DNA from: Clostridiales bacterium
Lineage (GTDB): Bacteria > Bacillota > Clostridia > Christensenellales > Aristaeellaceae
Assembly: GCA_012837965.1 (NCBI GenBank)
Contig: DUQF01000005.1
Location: forward strand, 1 to 57,600
Direction of reading: 5' to 3'
Length of the DNA stretch: 57,600 nucleotides
A program made the translations under genes and the position numbers. Position 1 is the stretch's first letter. Each line of letters starts with the position of its first letter. The notes below the pieces were generated by a model that was not told the origin of the DNA, did no database searches, and worked only from the letters and a program-made list of their open reading frames with translations. Below are positions 51,513 to 57,600 of this stretch, piece by piece.

Positions 51513-53291
51513 ATGAAGATATTTCCCCGGCCTCAAAAAATGGAACTGTTCCAAGGCACATATCTGCTGCCTGCAGCCTTTGGCGGCCTTAAACTCACGG
51601 AATTTTTTTGGCAAATTAAAAACGGTATAGAAGGTATCCGGTTAATAAAAGAGCCCTTACTGGCTCGTGAAGAATACCACCTTTCCGTTACAGAAGAAGG
51701 CGTTGAAATAGCCTATTCTTGCGATGAAGGCCTTTTCCGTGCGGCGACCACTTTGCGCCAGATGCTTCGCCAGGATGGGGGACACTTGCCCTGTTTGCGC
51801 ATAGTGGACAGGCCTTCTATTTCCCGCCGTGGTTATATGATTGATATCAGCCGTGGCAAAAAGCCCCGCGTGGAAACAATCAAAATGATGGTTGATTTCC
51901 TTGCGGAGCTAAAGTACAACGAGTTCCAACTGTATATGGAGGGCGACTGTTTCAAGTATGCCGCATATCCTGAGGAAACGGCTCATTTTGACTGTCTCAC
52001 GCCGGAAAATATTGTGGAACTGGATGCCTACTGCCGGGAACGCTTTATTGATTTGGTACCCAACCAGAATTCCTTCGGTCACATGTACACTTGGCTGCGA
52101 AAACCCCACTTCCGTCATTTGGGCCTGTTTGAAGGGGAGGACGAGGTGCCCTCCACCTTGAACCCTTTGCTGGAGGAAAGCTTTGAGTTTGTCTGCAACC
52201 TCTATCAATCCCTGCTGCCCTATTTTTCTTCTGAATATGTCAATATAGGGCTGGATGAAGCCTACGGTTTAGGCCGCTATCAAATAGAAGAGTACTGCCG
52301 TGAAAAAGGCAATGACGTGGTGTTTATGGAGTGGCTGAACAAGCTCAGCAACCATATCCGTGATGCGTACGGCAAAAAAGTCATGTTCTGGGCGGACATG
52401 ATCTACAACTATCCGCAAAGCTACCACATGGTACCCAAGGACGCCATTGCCTTGGAATGGGGCTATGAGCTTATCCAGTCCCAGCGGATGACTGCCCACT
52501 GCATTGCCTACCGGGACGCGGGCTTGCGCTATTATGTTTGCCCCTCGGTGAATACCCACGGCAGCTTGACCAGCCGCATGGACGTGACTACTTTCAACTT
52601 GCGTACCTGTGCGGAACTGGCGGTGGAATACGGGGCGCAGGGTTACCTTGTTACCGACTGGGGCGATGGCGGGCATTCCCAGCAGTGGTGCTGGAGTATG
52701 CAGCCCATCGCTTTGGGCGGTCAGTACGGCTGGAATGCCGGCAAAAAGCAGGATGGCGAAAGCTTCAAGGCGGAGTTTATCCGTGCGGCGGAGGACTTCA
52801 CGGATGCGTACTTTTTTGGCGGTACCAAGGTTTCCCGCCTCATGTACCGCATGGCCAATTATTACCTCTTGGAACCTGAGCGGGTCCATGTATGCACCAT
52901 GTGCGCCAAGCAGTTGACGCTACCCTTGTCCGAAACAAAGTACGCCCACCTTTTTGATATGAAGGACAGCGGTGACGACTTTTATTTTGACAATGTAACC
53001 GTCTATGTGCGTAAAGTCATGGCGGATATTGAGAAACTCGACTTTGACGACCGGCTCAAGCGGGAAATCCGTCTGACCGCATGGCTGATTGAGCTAGGTA
53101 GCGAAGTATGTAAAGTAAAGCTGCATCCCGCTCAATCCTTGGATAAGGTAGATGAGTTGGTCGCCTTAATCGACCGCATCCTACCTGAATATATCGAAAT
53201 CTGGAATTACCGTAATTTTAAAATGGGCATTACCCGTTTCCTCGACCATCTGGCCGCCCGCCGCGGTGAGCTGCTGGCGCTGAAGGAGTAA
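51513..53291 (+). CDS. GH20 beta-N-acetylhexosaminidase
   Basis: 592 aa. An N-terminal beta domain (about 1-95), then the GH20 barrel with the catalytic pair Asp248-Glu249 in NIGLDEAYG. RRGYMIDISRGKKP at about 105-118 is the usual start of the barrel. A C-terminal helical part of about 180 residues resembles the extended intracellular GH20 group. No signal peptide, so it should release GlcNAc/GalNAc from imported oligosaccharides inside the cell by substrate-assisted catalysis. Last gene of the operon, before a strong terminator. Confidence 0.95.
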   Translation: MKIFPRPQKMELFQGTYLLPAAFGGLKLTEFFWQIKNGIEGIRLIKEPLLAREEYHLSVTEEGVEIAYSCDEGLFRAATTLRQMLRQDGGHLPCLRIVDRPSISRRGYMIDISRGKKPRVETIKMMVDFLAELKYNEFQLYMEGDCFKYAAYPEETAHFDCLTPENIVELDAYCRERFIDLVPNQNSFGHMYTWLRKPHFRHLGLFEGEDEVPSTLNPLLEESFEFVCNLYQSLLPYFSSEYVNIGLDEAYGLGRYQIEEYCREKGNDVVFMEWLNKLSNHIRDAYGKKVMFWADMIYNYPQSYHMVPKDAIALEWGYELIQSQRMTAHCIAYRDAGLRYYVCPSVNTHGSLTSRMDVTTFNLRTCAELAVEYGAQGYLVTDWGDGGHSQQWCWSMQPIALGGQYGWNAGKKQDGESFKAEFIRAAEDFTDAYFFGGTKVSRLMYRMANYYLLEPERVHVCTMCAKQLTLPLSETKYAHLFDMKDSGDDFYFDNVTVYVRKVMADIEKLDFDDRLKREIRLTAWLIELGSEVCKVKLHPAQSLDKVDELVALIDRILPEYIEIWNYRNFKMGITRFLDHLAARRGELLALKE

Positions 53292-53423
53292 CAATAAGAT
53301 TTTTTGTGGCATCATTGAGATGGCAAGCTATCCCTTAGTTAGTCTTATGATTAAATTTTCTCATAAAGGTAAATGGTATACTAATAATGCAATAAGGTTT
53401 TCTACTCTGCTTTTACTTCGCAG

Positions 53424-53458
53424 AAAATAGTACAAGGTTTTGTTCCTTGCGCTATTTT
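53424..53458. terminator. Bidirectional terminator between GH20 and GH4 genes
   Basis: AAAATAG-TA-CAAGG pairs with CCTTG-CG-CTATTTT around a 7-nt loop. A/T runs on both sides let it end transcripts from either strand. The remaining intergenic DNA (53292-53423) is AT-rich with no other signal. Confidence 0.85.
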
Positions 53459-53473
53459 ATAATATAGAATGTT

Positions 53474-54781
53474 TTACGAGTAAGCAGGCAACCAGCCCTC
53501 GTGAGCTTCAATCAGAGCGTCGCACAGGGCGATGGTATCGTCGATGGACAGCTCGCTTTGCAGGCGAGGGTCAAGCAGGGCGGCTTGGTAGATGTAGTCT
53601 TTTTTCTTTTCAACGGCCGCAAGGATGGTGAGTAGCTGCACGTTAATATTGGTGCGGTTAAGGGCCGCCAATTGTTCGGGCAAGGCGCCCACGAAGGTTG
53701 GGGTTACGCCGCTTGCGTCCACTAAGCAAGGCGCTTCCACGCAGGCGTTTTGGGGCAGGTTGGTAATGAGGCCGTGGTTTAGCACATTGCCGCCGATTTT
53801 ACAGGACTTGTTGGTTTCCATCGCCTCCATGATGCCGCTTGCGTATTCATCAGTGCGGGTATGGCTCAGGTGAGGGTCTTTGGTGAGTGTATCTTTTAAA
53901 GTTTTCCACTCTTCAATCTGCTTTATGCAGCGGCGGGGATATTCATCCAAAGGGATGTTAAACCTATCAATCAATTCGGGGTACTTGTCTTTGATAAAGT
54001 ACGGCAGGTATTCGGCCGAGTGTTCGCTGGACTCGGTTAAGTAGTAGCCAAAGCGTTTCATGATTTCAAGGCGCACCATATCATTGTGCTTGCCTTCAAT
54101 TTTGGCGCAGCGGCGCTTGATTTCGGGGTAGAGATCCTGCCCGTTTTTGCTTATTTCAAGCAACCAGCCTTGGTGGTTGATGCCCGCGATTTTCCACTGG
54201 ATGGAATCGTCATAAGGCATACCCGCAAGGGTTAAAAGTTCCTTGGCGCACACCTGCACGCTGTGGCAAAGACCCACGGTTTTGATATTTGTATACCGAA
54301 GCATCGCGCCCGTCAGCATGGCCATGGGGTTGGTGTAGTTTAAGAACCAGGCGCCCGGGCATACTTCTTCCATATCGCGGGCAAAATCGAACATCACGGG
54401 AATGGTGCGAAGGGCTCTGAAAATACCGCCGATGCCCAAGGTATCGCCAATGGTTTGTCTGAGGCCAAAACGCTTAGGTACCTCAAAATCGATGATGGTG
54501 CAGGGATCATACAAGCCCACCTGAATGGCGTTCACCACATAATTTGCTCCCCTTAAAGCATCCTTGCGGTTTTGCACCCCGCAAAAGGTTTTGATGGTGG
54601 CTTTGTTGCCTAAATTGTTGTTAATGGCTGAGAGCATCAGGTAGCTTTCCTCAAGGCGCTGGGCGTCGATATCGTATAGGTGAATGTGGCTATCGTGCAG
54701 GGAGGGCGTTAGGAGGCAATCGCCTAAGACGTTTTTAGCGAATACGGTAGACCCCGCACCCATAAAGGTAATAATCGGCAT
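53474..54781 (-). CDS. GH4 alpha-galactosidase-like enzyme (NAD/Mn-dependent)
   Basis: 435 aa. Rossmann start TFMGAGSTVFAKN binds NAD; NYTNPMAMLTGA and GLCHSVQ (Cys and His ligands of the metal) are GH4 motifs in the form found in MelA-type alpha-galactosidases. Cytosolic. GH4 enzymes work by redox-assisted elimination and need NAD and Mn2+. It is monocistronic with AAAGGAG before the ATG. It is not obviously tied to the amino-sugar operon beyond being convergent with it, but both could serve the same mixed glycan. Confidence 0.92.
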   Translation of the reverse strand: MPIITFMGAGSTVFAKNVLGDCLLTPSLHDSHIHLYDIDAQRLEESYLMLSAINNNLGNKATIKTFCGVQNRKDALRGANYVVNAIQVGLYDPCTIIDFEVPKRFGLRQTIGDTLGIGGIFRALRTIPVMFDFARDMEEVCPGAWFLNYTNPMAMLTGAMLRYTNIKTVGLCHSVQVCAKELLTLAGMPYDDSIQWKIAGINHQGWLLEISKNGQDLYPEIKRRCAKIEGKHNDMVRLEIMKRFGYYLTESSEHSAEYLPYFIKDKYPELIDRFNIPLDEYPRRCIKQIEEWKTLKDTLTKDPHLSHTRTDEYASGIMEAMETNKSCKIGGNVLNHGLITNLPQNACVEAPCLVDASGVTPTFVGALPEQLAALNRTNINVQLLTILAAVEKKKDYIYQAALLDPRLQSELSIDDTIALCDALIEAHEGWLPAYS

Positions 54782-54917
54782 GGATGGCTCCTTTCAAGAT
54801 GAAAATTCTATTGGTTTTATTATAGCCAAGCCCTCTCATTTGTACAATGGTGGGTGTTTTTTAATCTATTGCAGTTTATGTTAAAATGTAACCATCAATG
54901 GTTTGGAGGTTTTACCG

Positions 54918-55472
54918 GTGCTGATTTTTCCGGCTGTCATCATGATGCTTGACGGCGATGATGATATTGACTTTATGAAACGGATTTACGAAAAGTATTA
55001 CGACTTGATGCTTTCCACTGCCTACAGGATTTTGAATAACCAAGACGATGCCCAAGATGCCGTTCACAACGCTTTTATTAAACTTTGCAAAAAAGTTTCT
55101 CTTTTGCGCACATTTTCTTGTTACATTTTGCAAAGCTACGTCGTCTCTACTATTAGACACGCCGCCATCGACCTTTGCCGCAAGGAAAAATACGACCGCT
55201 TCGTACACATGGAACAGGACGACCTGGACGCTTTAGCGCACCAAGCCCCATCAACCGGGGAGATAGCCACCCGCCGCATTGAAAACGAACGGCTCATGCA
55301 AGCCATTCAAAGCCTGCCGCAAACGGCTCAAGACTACCTGCGCTTTAAGTATTTTGAAAATTTAAGCGACGAGGAAATTGCCGAAATCACCGGCATCAAG
55401 CCCGGCAGCGTGCGCACAGCCATCATGCGGGCACGCAAATTGCTACGCGAAAAGTTGGAGGAAGACAAATGA
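54918..55472 (+). CDS. ECF-type RNA polymerase sigma factor
   Basis: 184 aa from GTG 54918, with GGAGG 8 nt upstream; an ATG 15 nt earlier would include the binding site. Region 2 (about 20-85: YEKYYDLMLSTAYRILNNQDDAQDAVHNAF) and region 4 (about 120-175: LPQTAQDYLRFKYFENLSDEEIAE) are complete. It overlaps the downstream membrane gene by 4 nt, the usual sigma/anti-sigma arrangement. Confidence 0.95.
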   Translation: MLIFPAVIMMLDGDDDIDFMKRIYEKYYDLMLSTAYRILNNQDDAQDAVHNAFIKLCKKVSLLRTFSCYILQSYVVSTIRHAAIDLCRKEKYDRFVHMEQDDLDALAHQAPSTGEIATRRIENERLMQAIQSLPQTAQDYLRFKYFENLSDEEIAEITGIKPGSVRTAIMRARKLLREKLEEDK

Positions 55473-56230
55473 AACAGGGCATCAGGTTAAGTACCTACGA
55501 AGAAATTATCGAAAAGCTAAAAGCCGCTCAGCTTGAACTGAGCTTTTACCACCTGCAAGACGAGGAAATGATAAAGGCGGAAGAAGGCCTGTTTCCTGCG
55601 CCGGAAATGGAAACCATCAAAGATAATAAGCGCGCCGATTACTACCGGTTGATTGAACAAAACACCGCTGCTTTTCGCAAGCGCGGCGGCAGAAAACGCC
55701 GCTTACAAGCGCTTAAAAAAGGCCTGCTGGCCGCCTGTGTGGTAATAGCCATTGTATCGGTTTCTTTTACGGCGGTGGTTGCCTTTTCGCCCGAAATGCA
55801 AACCTACATGAGCAATTTGCTTGTGGAGCGAAGTTTTGAATTTGTTACCGTAGGTGTGCAGGTAAACGGGCCTGCTGCCGTTGTCCCCGAAGGTTGGGCG
55901 GGCGAATATTTCCCCTCTTATATTCCCGAAGGTTTTGAGCTAATGCAAATACATCCGCCGGAGCTCAATGATATGCCGTTTGTCCGATATATTAATGGCG
56001 ATCGACTCTTTGACTTTGATGAGATGCCCGAATACGCAACTACACATTTGGCGGGTGAAGAAAAAAAGGTGAGCCAAACAACCGTACATGACCGAGAAGC
56101 CGTGGTGATTGAAGGGCATGGCTATGTTGAGGTGGCATGGGCGGAATTTGACCGCTACTTTATCGTTGGCTTAACCGGCACCGTGGAAGAGGCTATTACC
56201 ATCGCCCGAAGCGTGGAAAGAATCAAATAA
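55469..56230 (+). CDS. DUF4367 membrane protein, probable anti-sigma factor
   Basis: 253 aa. A cytoplasmic N-terminal part (about 1-85, many charged helices, able to bind the sigma factor), one membrane helix (about 88-110), and an extracellular DUF4367-like domain (about 125-250: AGEYFPSYIPEGFELMQI, EGHGYVEVAWAEFDRYFIVG). This is the common partner of ECF sigmas in Clostridia. The signal it senses is unknown. Confidence 0.85.
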   Translation: MKQGIRLSTYEEIIEKLKAAQLELSFYHLQDEEMIKAEEGLFPAPEMETIKDNKRADYYRLIEQNTAAFRKRGGRKRRLQALKKGLLAACVVIAIVSVSFTAVVAFSPEMQTYMSNLLVERSFEFVTVGVQVNGPAAVVPEGWAGEYFPSYIPEGFELMQIHPPELNDMPFVRYINGDRLFDFDEMPEYATTHLAGEEKKVSQTTVHDREAVVIEGHGYVEVAWAEFDRYFIVGLTGTVEEAITIARSVERIK

Positions 56231-56255
56231 AAATCAAAAAAATTTTCAAAAATCT

Positions 56256-56282
56256 TGTTACATTTTTGCCTCCTGTACCGTC
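56256..56282 (+). promoter_or_regulatory. ECF-like promoter
   Basis: TGTTAC (56256-56261) and CGTC (56279-56282) are separated by 17 nt, the geometry of many ECF promoters (TGAAAC-N16/17-CGTC). It lies just after the sigma/anti-sigma genes and about 35 nt before a small ORF with a strong ribosome binding site. No sigmaA -10 is visible there. Confidence 0.55.
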
Positions 56283-56316
56283 TCTATGATTAGAAAGATG
56301 TAGGAGGTATTTTTTC

Positions 56317-56433
56317 GTGCAAAAATTGTATGTTCTGTTTCGTTATATCCATAGAAACAACCAAAAGAAGAAAGGAGTTTTTTGCGATAGTTTCTTAATT
56401 TTTGTCAAAAAATATGCTTATATTTGTAGGTAA
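56317..56433 (+). CDS. Small ORF of 38 codons behind the ECF-like promoter
   Basis: GTG start 9 nt after a perfect AGGAGG. The product is basic with a KKKG patch and moderately hydrophobic ends (begins MQKLYVLFRYIH). It stops 34 nt before the next gene. It is short and unrecognised. The strong site and the promoter in front support real translation, but the AT-rich context weakens the case. Confidence 0.4.
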   Translation: MQKLYVLFRYIHRNNQKKKGVFCDSFLIFVKKYAYICR

Positions 56434-56467
56434 CTATTATTGAACAAAACGAAAGTGAGTAAAGAAA

Positions 56468-57460
56468 ATGAAACGATTTATCATCCTATTATTGTGCGTC
56501 ATAGGCTGTTTTGCTCTTACGCAGTTCACCATAGCCGAGCAGCAAACGCAACGCACCCTACAATTAACGCTTCAAAATTCTCAGGGAAAAAAGTTGGAAA
56601 TTGATGTGCAAGATATTCAAGAACCCACAAAGCTTTATCGGTTCGATTTGGCGCCCGTAGGTTCAGAGCGCATTCAATCCACTATTGATACATTATTTGG
56701 GGAAGAAGCCCAGATGCTTGTTGAAAAGGAGGTGGATGGGAGCCCGCTTTATCTTTTACCGGATCCACAAGGCAAGCCCGGTACATTGGGCGCGTTTGCC
56801 AGTTTCAGTTATTTTTTCGGGGATAACAGTATCAGCTACATAGATTATCGAAGGGACTTAAACGGAGGCGAGGTAGAGGGAATCAACGCGCCCAATTGCG
56901 CCCTCACATTTGAACAGGCGGATGAAAAGTGCCAAAACTTCCTTGAAAGATTGGGCATGGAAGCGCCTTTCCTGATTGCCGGGGGACCACGGGTAGCCAG
57001 TGGAAAAGAAACGAAGGGGTTTTATTTTTTTCAATACACTTCTGCTTTTGATGGAATTTCGTTTACACGAAGCACAATGTGTACGGGCGCTAACGACACA
57101 ATGTATCCTTTCGCTTCGATATATATCAGTGATGAGGGGATTTTTTCGGTTGGTGGAAACTTTCAGTATGAACGGCGGAATGTTGAACCGATTGAAGATT
57201 TTGTAAGCCTTGACGAACTGATTGAGCGGCTGCAATTTTACTTGGAATCGGGCTTGTTTGATAAAATGCCTCCTTTGCCCATCAGTTCCATTTCGCTTGA
57301 GATGATTTCAGCGCCCAAAAGCGACGGATCATTTTCCGTTCGCCCGGTATGGGTGGTGCAAACTGACCGTAGAGCTGTAAAGTTCGAGTGGCAGCAAGCG
57401 GGGCTATTCGGGTTGAATTTAAAAATCTATGCCGATGACGGCAGCATCGCTTCGATGTAG
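56468..57460 (+). CDS. Secreted protein of unknown function
   Basis: 330 aa. A Sec signal (about 1-23, TIA cleavage), then a soluble mixed alpha/beta protein with no motif I recognise. The pattern of paired segments (IQEPTKLYRFDLAPVG, later SSISLEMISAPKSDGS and VWVVQTD) recalls lipoprotein-like proteins that accompany ECF/DUF4367 modules. The start has only a weak ribosome binding site (AAAGTGAG), so coupling to the small ORF upstream is possible. It is probably a target of the nearby sigma factor. Confidence 0.6.
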   Translation: MKRFIILLLCVIGCFALTQFTIAEQQTQRTLQLTLQNSQGKKLEIDVQDIQEPTKLYRFDLAPVGSERIQSTIDTLFGEEAQMLVEKEVDGSPLYLLPDPQGKPGTLGAFASFSYFFGDNSISYIDYRRDLNGGEVEGINAPNCALTFEQADEKCQNFLERLGMEAPFLIAGGPRVASGKETKGFYFFQYTSAFDGISFTRSTMCTGANDTMYPFASIYISDEGIFSVGGNFQYERRNVEPIEDFVSLDELIERLQFYLESGLFDKMPPLPISSISLEMISAPKSDGSFSVRPVWVVQTDRRAVKFEWQQAGLFGLNLKIYADDGSIASM

Positions 57461-57525
57461 GCGGGTGTCGGATAAGGATTAAGCCCTTATAATTGTGTAA
57501 AAAGAAAATGAGCCACAAACTCATA

Positions 57526-57569
57526 TCCTCGGTTAGAATATAAGTGACAAACAAATACCAAACCGAGGA
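57526..57569 (+). promoter_or_regulatory. Stem covering the transposase ribosome binding site
   Basis: TCCTCGGTT (57526-57534) pairs perfectly with AACCGAGGA (57561-57569), which overlaps the GAGGAGG of the following gene (57565-57571). When folded it would hide the ribosome binding site, a common way for insertion sequences to limit read-through expression. Confidence 0.6.
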
Positions 57570-57580
57570 GGATGAAATCC

Positions 57581-57600
57581 ATGGCTCAGTTTAATATTAC
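57581..57600 (+). CDS. Start of an IS256-family transposase, cut by the window end
   Basis: Only M-A-Q-F-N-I are visible, with GAGGAGG about 10 nt before the ATG. MAQFNI is a frequent opening of IS256/mutator-type transposases in Clostridia. The element's left end probably lies between about 57465 and 57520; I could not fix the terminal repeat without its partner. Confidence 0.5.

Overview
The window looks like a chromosomal segment of a carbohydrate-degrading anaerobic Clostridia-type Bacillota. The evidence is strong AGGAGG ribosome binding sites, YesM/YesN and LplB/LplC-type sugar systems, a Dlt-like module, an ECF sigma/DUF4367 pair, and Gram-positive Sec signal peptides. Placement below class is not possible from this sequence alone.

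Region 1 (1-12.1 kb) is an envelope and export block. Two paralogous secreted beta-helix proteins of identical length (462 aa) flank it in opposite orientations. Between them lie an OmpR-type two-component system (minus strand), a divergent MacA/MacB-like adaptor-ATPase-permease operon, a large secreted beta-helix protein ending in eight FDPSxM octapeptides, and a lipoprotein-like nitroreductase. The divergent promoter carries mirror-image pairs of 11-bp-spaced boxes, so the two-component system probably controls the exporter and itself.

Region 2 (12.1-39.5 kb) is a glycan-use regulon. It has two secreted CBM9-like proteins, five secreted GH3 enzymes, and a complete sugar ABC importer (binding protein, two permeases, MsmX/UgpC-type ATPase). 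The importer operon, about 15 kb and 12 genes, runs on into a Dlt-like acyl-transfer cassette: carrier protein, adenylating ligase, MBOAT, SGNH-like protein, second ligase. Five promoters (upstream of both CBM9 genes and the three 3'-most GH3 genes) share one bipartite box placed against a -35 region, always with a 17-nt spacer to the -10. A YesM/YesN histidine kinase and AraC-type response regulator sit next to the fifth copy and are the obvious candidate regulators. The coupling of a glycan importer to a two-ligase acylation cassette under one promoter is the most unusual feature here.

Region 3 (39.5-53.5 kb) starts with two tRNA-Ser genes and a transposase remnant. An amino-sugar/glycoconjugate locus follows. 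One operon (minus) encodes an N-acetylglucosamine-kinase-like protein, a SIS protein, a ceramidase-like hydrolase and a ROK repressor. The divergent operon encodes LplB/LplC-type permeases, a binding protein, an M20 deacylase, a cytoplasmic C39-like protein, a PQ-loop membrane protein, a GHL10 hydrolase and a GH20 hexosaminidase. It has no ATPase gene of its own.

Region 4 (53.5-57.6 kb) has a GH4 alpha-galactosidase-like enzyme, an ECF sigma factor with its DUF4367 membrane partner, an ECF-like promoter in front of a 38-codon small ORF and an unknown secreted protein, and the start of an IS256-family element that runs off the window.
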